A DNA stretch of 64,000 nucleotides, from positions 1 to 64,000 of the forward strand of contig BQMF02000668.1 in NCBI GenBank assembly GCA_027922465.2, written 5' to 3'. The notes below the pieces were generated by a model. The model made no database searches. It was not told where the DNA came from and saw nothing but the letters and a program-made list of their open reading frames with translations. Within the stretch, counting starts at the first letter, position 1, and every line of letters starts with the position of its first letter. Positions 11,007 to 23,324 of this stretch are shown piece by piece. The position numbers were made by a program, and so were the translations under genes. This stretch comes from Turritopsis dohrnii (taxonomy: Eukaryota; Cnidaria; Hydrozoa; Anthoathecata; Oceaniidae).

Positions 11007-12474
11007 ATCAACGCCGGTACCAGAGTTCGTTCTTTGTCTGCGACTGACATGAGGCGATGAAATTTGGCAACCTGTAAACGAGAAAGAGCATCCGCAGCCG
11101 CATTAAAATGACCTGGAATGTGGGTCATCAAAATATTTAAATTCAAATGTGCTGCAACCAAAAAGAGAAAACTAACCAACGACATAATAGTAGCATCCCT
11201 GCAAGAACCAGATTGCCAAACGTGAACAATGCAGCGTTATCCGTATAAAACAAAATCTGCTTATTCCCTCCACTGGTCACCCCACGTAACTACTGCAGCC
11301 AAAATGGCAAACAGCTCCAAGATATTGATATGGAATTGCAAATAGGCAGGAGGCCAAGATAAACTAAACCAATGTGTGCCGAAGACGGCGCCAAAGCCCA
11401 CACCAGAAGCATCTGTAAAAAGACGCATCATCATAGCCTGTGAGTCTATTTCAATTCCTAAATAAGTGATAGTTTGAGAAGGACCAACAGTTTTCTCAGA
11501 AGCGAGAGGAACACCTAATTCTGAGCACAATGATTGCATAGACACCAGATCACTAGCAACCGTGTCACTAGATTTACCACAAATGAAAAAATCGTCCAAG
11601 TAGTGCAAAATGAACTGGACACCACCGATAACAAAGAAAATCCAACATAATAAGTCAGCAAATGCATTGAAAATGAAAGGGGGTGAACGGCTACCGAAAG
11701 GCAAACGAGTGTCCACCAAATATAAAGCCTGCCAACAATAGCCAGGAGACCCCACTGATCAAGACGCACAGGACAATTACGAAAGGCATGCTTAATGTCC
11801 AGTTTAGCCATAAATGCCGAAGGGCCCAAACTAGAAACCAAGGTCACTGCATCATCGAAAGAAGAATAATGTACTGAAAACCGTTCTCTGTCGATGCCTT
11901 CATTCACTGCATCGCCGCGAGGGGACGACAAATCAAGAATGATACGGAGAGAACCATCGTTCTTAGGAACAGCACCAAGCGGTGAGCAATGAAAAGGCAG
12001 AAATGGAGGGGAAGAGAAAGGGCCAGAAGTATGGCCTCTCTCAACCTCCTTTGCGATGGCTTCCCAAACAGGCAAAGGATTTTGAAGAGCAGAAAGAAGA
12101 TTACGAGGCCTAGTGTTAGAAATAGAACCATGAAAACCTATATCAAAACCAACATGAAAGCCGTTCACAACATAGGAAACCAAAGACTGATTAGGATGAG
12201 AAACTAACAATTCTGGAAGGCGGCCAACATTGATAGGTGAAATGACAGAGGTAGGTAAGGGATGAAATCTACCGTTTAACTCGGTGAGTGCAGAGTGATG
12301 CTGGATGGGAACCAGTACAGAGCCGACACTGATGCAAAAATCTGCACTGCTGGACAGTGCACCTGCCATCGTTGTAGAATCGACAAACCCCAGAGACGCC
12401 ACCTTGTTGCTGGGGGGCACGAAAGGGCGGCACCTCAGATGCCAAACGTGATGAATCCACGGAAGGAGCCACAT
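10982..12474 (-). pseudogene. Reverse transcriptase-RNase H of the DIRS-order element
   Basis: The RT core shows SPLGAVPKNDGSLRIILDLS, AKLDIKHAFRNCPV, LPFGSRSPPFIF and the catalytic box HYLDDFF. RNase H follows with LFTDASGVGFG, NILELFAIL, LFYTDNAAL and the closing HFNAAADALSR. One frameshift near 11750 splits the RT between the DIKHAF and SRSPP blocks, and another lies between the two halves of RNase H (about 11190-11260). The start overlaps the end of the Gag frame by about 205 bp (12269-12474), a common arrangement for frameshift-expressed retroelement ORFs. Confidence 0.9.
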
Positions 12475-13703
12475 TAGACGACGCCACAGAACGAAGCGGA
12501 CGCGATGGACATGAAGAGGCTAAGTGACCTGGACTTTGACACACAAAACATAAATTCTGTATAGGAGACCGCCTAAGAACTCTATTATACAAATCGTCGT
12601 CCACACGATTCCACGATAAGGCCCGATCATAATCCAATTGATAGCGGAAAGATCTATCATACTCCGACCAGGCAGTAAATGTGAACTGAGATGCAAAATC
12701 ACATATGGTAGATTGATACTGAAGCAATTCAGCCGTACGAGCCGGAAAGAAATGACTGTGAACCCGCAAAAAATTAGTCCATGCAACCATCCATGATGAA
12801 AAGTCAACCACCCTTGGCCTATTACGCTGACGAGGAACTAAGGTCAAACCAGGTGAAGCCCCACCAGTAAAACGAAATGTGTACTCATCCGAGGAAGCGA
12901 CGTAAGAATGAGGTGATAACTCATCAAAATTAACGTACTCACCATTCCTAATGCGATTAATAACTACCAAAGGTAAAGCTGGGATAGCGGACGCGACCCG
13001 CTGCGCAGACACCAGGGATGGTTCAGGTTGAGACACTGGCGCAACAAACGAATTATTAACAGTCCGAGAAACATAATTAGGAAGTGAATGTCTATTAAAA
13101 TCAGCAGTCGAATTTAAATTGGCTGGAGAATTGTTCGGAAACGAGTTAAAACCTGGAGCCATGTTGAAATTGCGAAAATACAGTTCGATTTGCTGTGCGA
13201 TGAACGGATCGACATCTTGTTGAGACCGTTGACTATCTCCTGGTGATTGAAAGCCCGATTGGAGCTGCAGTCGCCGTAAAAGAAGATTGGCACACCACCA
13301 ATGGCACACTGACAGAATAGGCAGCTGGACCAGGAGAAGTGACCACTCTGGCAGCTGCTGACGATGATAATGCTGAGGATATGACAATCGCAGCTGGAGC
13401 CGACGTTGTAACAGGTGGATTGTGAAACAAATATAAACGTTGAGCGAGCTCATCTTTGGAGCCAGTGTCCACAATGTTCAGAGAGTGGCATATTAGCCGC
13501 AATGCTTGGATGGATATTGCTTTCCAATCTTCGAGAGATCTCTCTTTATAACTAGCGTCCTCAGGATCTTCGCGACGCTTTCGCTTACGTACAGCATTCA
13601 CGACAAGTAACGCAACAACAGCAACAGAATCAATCTCATACTTGTGGAACAGCCAAGCAAACAGAACACACCACAACAAAACCACTATATAATGCAATAC
13701 CAA
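12269..13703 (-). pseudogene. SAP-domain and Gag-like ORF1 of the DIRS-order element
   Basis: The upstream frame (13233-13703) carries a basic stretch (VRKRKRRED) and then a SAP-like motif (ALRLICHSLNIVDTGSKDEL) expected to bind nucleic acid. After a frame change near 13250 the reading continues in a second frame to 12269. That part contains a conserved Gag-like block (WMVAWTNFLRVHSHFFPART), a CCHC knuckle (CFVCQSPGHLASSC) and a C-terminal Cys/His cluster (CRFYNDGRC ... CRFLHQCRLC). I infer a nucleocapsid-like role. The hydrophobic N-terminal residues before the basic stretch may be non-coding leader. Confidence 0.8.
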
Positions 13704-13996
13704 ATCAGTATTCTTTATTGAGTTGCAAAAGTATATAACAGGAGTTAAAAACTTCCAAATAAATAATCTTCTTTAAAAGAAAAAACTTCAATAAACAATG
13801 CTTCAGCGAAAAAAAACGTGTTCCCAGCACTAGAGAAGTTTAGAAAGAACCATGCTGCACGTCGAGCCCGTATAAAAGCCCGTCTGCGAAGAGACCAAAG
13901 TAGATCTGCGCGCTGATTCCATCCCCGGTGTCTAGTTGGTGCAGATCGCATTTGATTAAAATCCATAATGGCAGCGCAACCGCGCGAAGCTAACAA

Positions 13997-14447
13997 GCCC
14001 GCCAGTTAACAAGCGTTAAGTAAACTTAACGGGCAATAGTGTTGTTTTGTTTAACGGTTTTAGCTGTTCTTTGTTTATACAGTATTTTATTGAAAAAATA
14101 TTTTTCAGTTTTGTTGTTTTATGAAACTTATGTTACTTTAGGTTATATCCGTTAGAATGACGTCGAAATACCAAAGTTAAAACGGTTAACCCTTTTTCCA
14201 TACCGAAACTCAATATGAGCTAAAAAGCTGATGTTTAAAAAGTGATTTCTGGAAAACTGAGGCTCGGCATTTTCTTAAGCTTTTCTTAAGGTTTTGAGGT
14301 TTTTGAGCCTCATTTTCTGATAAAAAAAACGTGTAATGATAAACAACTACACTACAATGGGAATGCACAAGTCAAGGCTGTGATTTTGATCATGGAACTT
14401 CCAGGCTTAAAAAAATATCCACACGGACACTTCAAACACCTCGCGAT
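13997..14447. other. No gene seen
   Basis: AT-rich spacer between the DIRS-order element and LINE debris. It contains a short imperfect palindrome AAGCGTTAAGTAAACTTAACG near 14010. Nothing else was recognised. Confidence 0.5.
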
Positions 14448-14860
14448 TTGAAAAAGGTTGATGTTGAAAAATTCCACCAATACCTTAATTATGCTTCTTC
14501 GCATGTTTGTGAAATTTTTGATGACATTAATGATGCTATATATCCACTGTATAAAGATGTATGTAACAATCACATAAGATTCAAATCAAACCCATGGATA
14601 AACGATGCTATAAGTAAAAAGAACTTAAGAAACGCTTGTAAATATTCCAGAAAGCACAGTGAACTTGATTATACGCAAGCCAGCAAGAGACAGGTACTAA
14701 ACTACTGAGATGAGCTGAAGTTTCCTACTGGAGTAAGTTTGCAGGTCTGTCAGGATCTTCTAAAGATTTTTGGCAGTACATTAATGAATTTAGTGGCAAG
14801 GAAAAACCCTCCAGAATTGGTCCTCTGAAAAATTAGAATTAATAAAAACATACCAGACAG
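14448..14860 (+). pseudogene. LINE ORF2 fragment (endonuclease-RT linker region)
   Basis: The open stretch 14448-14708 reads like the linker between endonuclease and reverse transcriptase of a CR1/Jockey-type LINE (NPWINDAISKKNLRNACKY). Beyond its stop, another frame gives FWQYINEFSGKEKPSRIGPL, the usual next block. There are a stop and at least one frameshift. No catalytic motif is present, so the call rests on motif order. Confidence 0.6.
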
Positions 14861-14953
14861 ATCAATTTGGGAAGTACCAGCAAATACATTTCAACATAAC
14901 AGTATATACTTCTACTTTGGCCCAATTGTTTTATGTCTCAGGGAGCACTAGTG
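14857..14953. repeat. Repeat copy 1, shared with 17962-18055
   Basis: Both copies contain AACATACCAGACAGATCAAT, then GGGAAGTA, TTTCAAC, a CCAATTG(T/C)TTTAT block and AGGGAGCACT. They share orientation. Similarity stops after AGGGAGCACT. Confidence 0.7.
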
Positions 14954-15540
14954 TTTTTTTTTTCTTCTTCGGAGTTATCCATATATCATTAAGGAAAGAG
15001 AACTGAGATTGTGTCAAATACTTCTATGTTATCACATTGCAGCAAGCTTTAATCATTATTCATCGTAACAACTTCTTCATAATTCTCTTATAATACAAAT
15101 TCGAATGGCTTCATCTCAGTTTTGGGAAACCTTTTTTTCTACTACTATACTATATACTATTTATTAAGAACTACTTTGAAAAGCTTGCAGAATGAAACAG
15201 ACGGTGCTTCGATGTACTTTGAAGGAGTGAGCCGGATTTTATCTGGATAGGAGGAGAGTACGTAAGAGGAGAACAACTGGAATTCTAGCATAATAAGATG
15301 AACTTTTAAAATAAGAAATGGGTGAGACACATCTATAATAATATCTTTCACACCGCAAAATCAATTCTTCAGTTTTTTATTGATTCTGATAAAAAGAAAA
15401 AAAAAACAATTACAAGGAAATTTCGCGAATTTCAGAAAAAAAGGTGAAACAGTCATTTCCTTTTAATTGCTTCCTTGTCAGGAACATTGTCAGCATTAAT
15501 ATTGAGAAATGTAATTATTGAATAACTTTTTTGCAAATAT

Positions 15541-15925
15541 CAGCATGTTTGATAAGGTACCTGAAAATGCCAATCTAATGGAACATCTTTACAGAGTGAC
15601 TGCTACAATGAGCTCTATCGAATATTAACCAGATAAGCTGGAGGAGTGTTTCAAGAAAGTTTTCAAAAAAGGAAAGACCGGTGGACATGATGGAATATCA
15701 TCAAAGAAGTCCCTTCTTGTCGGAGACACGTTGCAGTCTGGTAATCATCAAATTGCTCAGTCCAGCTTTTCTAAATCAACTTCCATCCACATATAAGATT
15801 GCCAAAGTTTGATGTATTTTCAAGAAAGGCAGAAGTAAAACAACTCAAGCGATAAAGCTCAAGTCAATTTTGTTGTTGCACCCCGTTGTTATTACACAGT
15901 GGCATAAAATAATTGAATAACTACG
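15541..15925 (+). pseudogene. LINE reverse transcriptase fragment (start of RT domain)
   Basis: Frames here contain GKTGGHDGIS and, after a frame change, STYKIAKV followed by IFKKG, the conserved opening blocks of LINE reverse transcriptases. Stops and frameshifts are frequent. It may belong to the same insertion as 14448-14860, separated by later insertion or decay. Confidence 0.5.
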
Positions 15926-16186
15926 TCAGGTCGTGCAGCATCCACAATGTAATTGCAATTTTATGAATAAAATCAAAGTACGATATAACAATGCGTTCTT
16001 CCAAGTCTTATCTTTTGGGAAAGCAAAGTATCGGACTGAGGGCGGAGACTGTCCTCTTCGCCAAGATTTGTGCAGTTTTTCAAATGATAAAATTGAACAA
16101 TCTTCTCCCTGTACATTGTACCTAGTGTCCAAATGATGAAAAGCATCAACTCTAGATGCTGATGTCAAAGCCAATAACATAGTCAA
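15926..16186 (-). pseudogene. Tyrosine recombinase fragment of a YR retrotransposon
   Basis: An 86-codon open stretch starts MTMLLALTSASRVDAFHHLD, containing the catalytic-Arg block of DIRS/Ngaro-type recombinases. It continues with KLHKSWRRGQSPPS, closely paralleling KLSKSWKRGQAPPK in the larger fragment at 54200-55560. It lies on the opposite strand to the surrounding LINE debris, so it is probably an independent insertion or rearrangement. Confidence 0.6.
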
Positions 16187-16399
16187 TTTTAAGGTAAAAT
16201 TTTAAGGTAAAATCCAAAATCCAATGAAATTTACAATGCAAGCCACCTTCAATAACCATACAGTAATCCTTCCACCTGTAATATACACAAGTGTCTCTTT
16301 CGTTCCGTATTCTAGAATGTTCTATGCCAAGCGGCTCTGTCTACCATGTTGGGAAACTCCCGATGTGCGGAGCGCAACACAACAAAGGCGATCATCACA

Positions 16400-16860
16400 C
16401 CACCTGTCACCTATAATTATTACAATCTTGGGGAATTGTAGTACAAACCGCTTAGATGAGCTCAATCACCATCACAGAGTTCAGAGTAGTTCTTCCAACC
16501 ATGAGTGGGAAACTGGTGACCGGTTTCATACATGTATAGAAAGAGGCTTCACTGTCTGATGCACAAAATATTTTACAAAGAAGTCGATATGACCATCTAC
16601 TCAAGATTTGAGCTTTAAACACAGCCAAGAGTATCGAGACATAATCTTCAGTTACGAGTTTCCCTGGTCAAATCAACAATGGGTATAGGAGTCAATGTTT
16701 ATGGAATGCATTGCCAAGTGAATTGGAAGAGACTGAAAACTATGATGTTTTCAATAAAAAACTGTCCAGTTATACTGATAGAATATGCAAATTTTCTTTA
16801 AAATACAACTCATACAATATTTCAAATGACTTTTATTTTTGTTGATGATTAGTTTATAAT
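16400..16860 (+). pseudogene. LINE debris, including a 3'-end segment
   Basis: Around 16690-16850 one frame reads LWNALPSELEETENYDVFNK, the conserved C-terminal block of many CR1/Jockey-type LINE ORF2 proteins (usually LWNSLPxEL). Just upstream (about 16224-16559) an open frame contains NRLDELNHHHR, weakly like the opening of a LINE endonuclease domain. These do not form one continuous ORF. Confidence 0.5.
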
Positions 16861-17920
16861 ATATTCACTGGTTTCCTTCCTACGGTTGCCTTTATGCAAC
16901 CCATCATAAACGTTTTGGAGAACAGCTTTATTTAAACAGAGTTTGAATTAATCATCGCGGGTAACACATTGTTGCTCAATTTTTTCATTTAATATTACAA
17001 CTTCTTGAAAACACAAACACTCAGTTTCTCTCATTTTGTTATAAGTGCACTAAGTTTACTTCCAGATCTTCCTTTTTCGTGAATTTCAACTCCACTATCA
17101 TCATGAGAGGAACTTGTTTTTTTTTCTGGTTCAAAAAGATAAGATTTCAAGCTTTTCATCGTATGGCGAGTTTCCACTTGTCCTCTTTACTACAGGAAGG
17201 GGAAAAGGAACAGGGAAATGATCATGTGAGCATGCACATTGATAGTATGTTCAAAAGAAACAGGAAAGTTTATTATTGTCTATTGTCCCTCTCTCTCTCC
17301 TTTAATGGATTAGGAAAGTGACGATGATTAGTTTTTTAAATTATACTATTTTATTGTAGTAGCTTCTACTTTGTTCTACTTTGTTCCTATTAAGTGTGTA
17401 TAAATGTTTATAAAAGAAAGACAAGACAAAGAAAAAAATTACGTTTAACTTGAAGTGTTTGATTTTTACAAACACAATCTTCTCAGCCTGATGTTTCATT
17501 TGAGTCCAATGATGTCTCCATCCAACTTGACAACTGATAGAGTTTTGTTTTCAAAATAAGGCAGGATACCTTTCAAACACATAAATCTACTGCACCTTTA
17601 ATCAAATGTATTTACAGCACACATTACCATATTGCCTAACACCAAATTTAAAGTCACAAGAGGAAGTTTTTATTTTGGAGGTGCGAAAATTTTCAATTCT
17701 CACCCGTTGGAAATTTGCGCAACTCCAACTTTTTAAGCTTTCAAATTACTTGTAAATAAGCATTTTAACAATTAAGTACATATGTATATATTCTTCCTTT
17801 TATTAACCCTTCAATTTTACTTTTACTTTCATTTATATTTCTTTTCAACAGGACAAACGTTAATAACAGTTTTTTACTTATGTATATAAACTGAAGTTTT
17901 TTTATCCTGTATAAAGATTC
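16861..17920. other. No gene seen
   Basis: AT-rich sequence. An 80-codon plus-strand frame (17079-17321) has no domain. A block near 17162-17220 (TTTCCACTTGTCCTCTTTAC) is echoed in reverse complement near 18360-18425, a weak inverted-repeat relation. Confidence 0.4.
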
Positions 17921-17951
17921 ATAAATAAATAAATAAATAAATAAATAAATA
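17914..17951. repeat. (AAAT)n microsatellite
   Basis: About eight AAAT units follow a TGTATAAAGATTCAT block. The pattern resembles the simple-repeat tail of a LINE 3' end. Confidence 0.85.
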
Positions 17952-17961
17952 CCGATTCAGA

Positions 17962-18055
17962 ACATACCAGACAGATCAATTGGGGAAGTAAATATATTTC
18001 AACGTAGCAGTTGATCTTTCACATGGTCCAATTGCTTTATCGACAGGGAGCACTT
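17962..18055. repeat. Repeat copy 2, shared with 14857-14953
   Basis: Same orientation and block order as the first copy, beginning GAACATACCAGACAG and ending AGGGAGCACT, with one short internal length difference. Confidence 0.7.
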
Positions 18056-20466
18056 TGTCAAGAGGGGAGCAACAAGTTTCAGCATCTCTTCATACTTTTT
18101 TGATGTCATTCGAGAGAGTGTGAAGAAGTATTCATGGTCATACAACACTGTATCTTTTATCAATAAATTAAAAGCCCCTTTTGTCTCTCTTTCAATGAAT
18201 AACCATATCCAAAATCATTTTTCGTACTTCTTCTTCTCTGTCTTTGTGTTGTAGTAGTAGCAAAGGATGTTCATCTACTCAATCTGCTGATCACAGACTC
18301 CACTTTGATTGTTTATGTTTTATTCCATTTCCAATTCTTTTAAAGTAAGAGAAGCTGTTTTTCCTGACTTTCCTGTTTCCCATTCCTATTTCCTGTTCCC
18401 GCTGTAAAAAGGACAAATGGAAAGCCACCTTTATTAATTTTCAGAAACACTTCATCAGTATCATAATTTTCCAGAAAATAGTGAACCACTGATTTAAATA
18501 TATACTTAAATACATAGTTACCACTACTATTTCTATTATTTTGAGCATAATAAGTAGAAATAGTAATTGAACTACTTCATTTGCCTTTGATATAAAAAAC
18601 AACAAACCTAGTTCAATACATGATTCAAAATCAAACATAAACTAACAAATGCTTAAGTTATCTAACACTCAATTAATATGGTATATTGAAATCTCCTGTT
18701 AAAAAATCTACTGTATATGATACTTCATCATCATTTGTTTCTGATGACAATAAATTTCGATGTTTTTAAACTTCGATAGACCCTGATAAAAAATTCTAAC
18801 AAACATGTTGGACAATACACCTTTCTCAGCCAACTGATGGAAGTCATCATCAGCACTATCTTTACATTATCTATATTAACAAATGTCCCAAGTAGAAAGT
18901 CAAGAATAAATCTTTTAATTATTGAAGATGCCAGATATCCTTTTGCCAAATTTTCTTCGGAAAGAGGAGATTATTAAGTGTTTAGTTTTGATTTCATTGT
19001 TGTTGTTTTTTATTTTTTCCTTCATTTCTTCAAAAGACCAAGGGGTAATCCAGATTACCTATCAAATTCTTAGTTATTAAAATTTAATTAATAAGACAGA
19101 AGAGATAAGAATAACTTTTGAAAGGCTTTTTAGAAAACAAGAATTACTCTAAATAGTTAAGAAGAGTTCAGATATTACTTAAACATTTATAATTTAATAT
19201 ATTGCTTCAGTTCATGATTATGCCACTGATTTAATACCCTGATGTTTTTGTCTGGACAAAATAGTAATTTCATTCTAAACTCTAACTTTTGATACCTCAC
19301 AATGTCAAAATTTTGGGGCCAATAAACACAGCAGACAAGTTTCAACTAATAAGAAAGTACCTCAGTTTCAAAATAGGTGATATCTCTATCAACAAGCTCA
19401 TTGATATGATCCTTACAAAATAGTTTTGAAGCATCAGGATCCTAAAAAACACAACATTAGAAGATAACATGTTAGCTAATAATGGGACAGACTTCTTAAA
19501 GGGAATTAAGCATTCAATTTTTAAATCGCAAAGAAAAGAATGAAAAGAATAGCAATATGCTACTAAAACATGAAAACTTGGCTGTTTTATTATTTCTATA
19601 CAATCACTGACTATATTGTAGATGCTTTGAGCAATATTCAAAGATGCTGAGGCATGTGTTTCTTCCTAGCTGCTAGTCTACATTTCATATTGATTGAGCA
19701 ATTTCTACCTCACACTTGCCATCGAACACTTACTCATCATCATGAAATACAACAAACGATCATTCATGAAATTTTGATATCTTGAAATTTCATACAAGAA
19801 AGCAATGTAAAATTCAAAGTATATAAATTGTATATCGTCATACCTTTAAGGATGACAAGCTTTATAGGTATATCGCAATTCAATACATAAAAATTCATTT
19901 ACAGGCAAATCAACAATGTAAAATAAATGACTTCAGAACTTACAAAATTCAACATAACAAGGAACTTTAATCCCAAATTTTTGTGTTTTGACTTACTTAA
20001 GATACTAACAATACTTCCAATTTCCAAAGTACCTGCCAAGAAAATAAGCTTCATAGTACAGTTTCTTACATCACTGAAAAAAGTGACAAGAATTCTCATA
20101 AACTAAAGCATGAAGTAGTTGAACAAAGTGACTCTGTTTTTGATTACCTATCAATTTGTTCTTTGAAGTTAGCACTTGACAACATTTGCGTTTGATTGTT
20201 CTATGCATTCCATCTAAAAACATTTTTGTAGCGTAAATTTGATTTTCCCTAAACTTCACAATTATGATAAAAAATTGTGGAGTTTCTGTAAAAGATTTGG
20301 AAGGTGGACCATATACATTGCATGATGATCAATTACCTGTAGTACAGCTTTTTGCAAAAAAAACACAGATAAACTACGGCTCCCTACCCACATATGAGAA
20401 GTCAATAACAATATACACAATAGAGATAACAACATAGATAACATAATGAATACCTAATTAACCTCT
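18056..20466. other. Long AT-rich stretch without recognisable genes
   Basis: Only short minus-strand open frames (60-99 codons, low-complexity hydrophobic translations) occur. No domain, RNA gene or clear repeat was seen. Confidence 0.5.
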
Positions 20467-21533
20467 CCTACCTGCGTTACCTGTGTTCCCAATGCTGCAC
20501 GCCTATTAAAGTTAAGAATGTTTAGATACTTATTTGTTCATCATTTACGAAAAGTAAAGTATATAACTTTAGTAAATTGTATCCATCAATATTAAAATGA
20601 TGATGAAGTACTAAATGGACAATATAAACAAATACCAGTTCTCTGGAATCAGTTGACGCGCAGATTTACATTTCATTTTAACAACTGCAGCAGTCATCAG
20701 CGAATAAAATTCCGTAATGTTACCTATGTTACCAGTGTTACTTATGTTACCTGTGTTACCTATGTTCACTATGCTACCTGTGTTACCTGTGTTACCTATG
20801 TTACCTATGTTACCTGTGTTACTTGTGTTACCTGTGTTACCTGTGTTACCTATGTTACCTATGTTACCTGTGTTACCTACGTTACCTATGTTACATGTAT
20901 TACCTGTGTTACCTATGTTACCTGTGTTACCTATGTTACCTATGTTACCTGTGTTACATGTGTTACCTGTGTTACCTATGTTACCTGTGTTACCTATGTT
21001 ACCTACGTTACCTGTGTTACCTGTGTTACCTATGTTACCTGTGTTACCTACGTTACCTATGTTACCTGTGTTACATGTGTTACCTGTGTTACATGTGTTA
21101 CCTATGTCACCTGTGTTACCTATGTTACCTATGTTACCTGTGTTACCTACGTTACCTATGTTACATGTATTACCTGTGTTACCTATGTTACCTGTGTTAC
21201 CTATGTTACCTATGTTACCTGTGTTACATGTGTTACCTGTGTTACCTATGTTACCTGTGTTACCTATGTTACCTATGTTACCTGTGTTACCTGTGTTACC
21301 TATGTTACCTGTGTTACCTACGTTACCTATGTTACCTGTGTTACATGTGTTACCTGTGTTACATGTGTTACCTATGTCACCTGTGTTACCTATGTTACCT
21401 ATGTTACCTGTGTTACATGTATTACTTGTGTTACCTATGTTACCTGTGTTACCTATGTTACCTATGTTACCTGTGTTACATGTGTTACCTGTGTTACATG
21501 TGTTACCTATGTTACCTGCGTTACCTGTGTTCC
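20467..21533. repeat. 9-bp-unit satellite, higher-order unit 1 (unique spacer plus array)
   Basis: After a short truncated array tail (20467-20488), a 230-bp non-repetitive spacer (about 20488-20716) leads into about 90 copies of a 9-bp monomer (20717-21533). Main variants are GTTACCTAT and GTTACCTGT, often alternating as GTTACCTATGTTACCTGT, with minor forms GTTACATGT, GTTACCTAC, GTCACCTGT and GTTACTTGT. A marker variant GTTCACTATGCTACC sits near 20764. The unit length is three codons, so three plus frames and one minus frame stay open; these are not genes. Confidence 0.95.
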
Positions 21534-22911
21534 CAATGCTGCACGCCTATTAAAGTTAAGAATGTTTAGATACTTATTTGTTCATCATTTACGAAAAGTA
21601 AAGTATATAACTTTAGTAAATTGTATCCATCAATATTAAAATGATGATGAAGTACTAAATGGACAACATAAACAAATACCAGTTCTCTGGAATCAGTTGA
21701 CGCGCAGATTTACATTTCATTTTAACAACTGCAGCAGTCATCAGCGAATAAAATTCCGTAATGTTACCTATGTTACCAGTGTTACTTATGTTACCTGTGT
21801 TACCTATGTTCACTATGCTACCTGTGTTACCTGTGTTACCTATGTTACCTATGTTACCTGTGTTACTTGTGTTACCTGTGTTACCTGTGTTACCTATGTT
21901 ACCTATGTTACCTGTGTTACCTACGTTACCTATGTTACCTGTGTTACATGTATTACCTGTGTTACCTATGTTACCTGTGTTACCTATGTTACCTATGTTA
22001 CCTGTGTTACATGTGTTACCTGTGTTACCTATGTTACCTGTGTTACCTATGTTACCTATGTTACCTGTGTTACCTGTGTTACCTATGTTACCTGTGTTAC
22101 CTATGTTACCTATGTTACCTGTGTTACATGTGTTACCTGTGTTACATGTGTTACCTATGTTACCTGTGTTACCTTTGTTACCTATGTTACCTGTGTTACA
22201 TGTATTACTTGTGTTACCTATGTTACCTGTGTTACCTATGTTACCTATGTTACCTGTGTTACATGTGTTACCTGTGTTACATGTGTTACCTATGTTACCT
22301 GTGTTACCTATGTTACATGTATTACTTGTATTACTTGTGTTACCTGTGTTACCTATGTTACCTATGTTACCTGTGTTACATGTGTTACCTGTGTTACATG
22401 TGTTATTTATGTTACCTGTGTTACCTATGTTACCTGCGTTACCTATGTTCACTATGCTACCTGTGTTACCTGTGTTACCTATGTTACCTATGTTACCTGT
22501 GTTACCTATGTTACCTATGTTTCCTATGTTACCTATGTTACATGTGTTACCTGTGTTACCTATGTTACCTGTGTTACCTATGTTACCTGTGTTACCTGTG
22601 TTACCTATGTTACCTATGTTACCTGTGTTACCTATGTTACCTATGTTACCTGTGTTACCTATGTAACCTGTGTTACCTATGTTATCTATGTTACCTGTGT
22701 TACATGTGTTACCTGTGTTACTTGTGTTACCTATGTTACCTGTGTTACCTATGTTACCTGTGTTACATGTGTTACCTGTGTTACCTATGTTACCTGTGTT
22801 ACCTATGTTACCTGTGTTACCTATGTTACCTATGTTACCTGTGTTACCTATGTTACCTGTGTTACCTATGTTACCTGTGTTCCCAATTTTAGCTTTGTTA
22901 CCTTTGTTACC
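21534..22911. repeat. 9-bp-unit satellite, higher-order unit 2
   Basis: The spacer is repeated here at an offset of 1044 bp (116 monomer lengths) and is almost identical to unit 1; I saw one difference, near 21666. The array then runs to about 22888, longer than in unit 1 and with marker GTTCACTATGCTACC at about 21808 and 22447. It closes with TGTGTTCCCAATTTTAGC and a last few degenerate monomers to 22911. Near-identity of spacers indicates recent unequal exchange or segmental duplication. Confidence 0.95.
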
Positions 22912-22921
22912 TATGTAGTAT

Positions 22922-22944
22922 CCCGTGTAAAAAATTTTTACGGG
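22922..22944. repeat. Short palindrome at the right flank of the satellite
   Basis: CCCGTGTAAAAAATTTTTACGGG is palindromic apart from its central register. It lies ten bases past the last monomer. Confidence 0.6.
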
Positions 22945-23324
22945 TTTTACTTCTGAAAATGACGTCTCAAAAATGGTGTCGAAAAATTAAATCACATAAT
23001 GAAAAAACAGAAAGTGCATCAGTGTTGTAAGTACTGTAAACTCTCTCTAATTCCCTAAAAACCCTAATCTTAAGAAAAAGAAAAAACAGGTGCAGGTACC
23101 ATAAAATTTGTTTGAATTAGAGAGAGATAGAACTCGGAGATCCTAACTGTATTACTGAACTCTAGAAAATATACCAAAGCATGTATGATACTTCAGTGAC
23201 AACATCATTTTTAGTTCTCTATCAACACAGGAGTTCTGAACAGAACAACTTTTTAATCAGAAGAAACACAACAAAATTTTGTTGTATAGAATAGTTGTAT
23301 ACCAATATACTCCAAGGCGGCGTC

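Larger units (their letters stand above)
10032..13996 (-). mobile_element. DIRS-order (tyrosine-recombinase) retrotransposon, Ngaro/PAT-like, decayed
   Basis: On the minus strand the order is SAP/Gag, then reverse transcriptase plus RNase H, then tyrosine recombinase. That order with a recombinase and no DDE integrase defines the DIRS order. The recombinase frame directly overlaps the end of RNase H and no methyltransferase domain is seen between them, which favours a Ngaro or PAT-like member over DIRS1 proper. Frameshifts break every ORF. GC content is visibly higher than in the flanks. Outer limits are estimates: 10032 from the palindromic repeats, and 13996 from the end of a GC-rich open stretch (13745-13996) of unknown role, possibly the left terminal region. 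Confidence 0.85.

Noticed and set aside
17079..17321. An 80-codon ORF on the plus strand
   Set aside because: No domain, low-complexity composition and no conserved context.
20653..22956. Several long open frames (up to about 420 codons) over the first satellite block
   Set aside because: They are an automatic result of a stop-free 9-bp monomer. All three plus frames and one minus frame are open, and none has an upstream unique coding region with an ATG.
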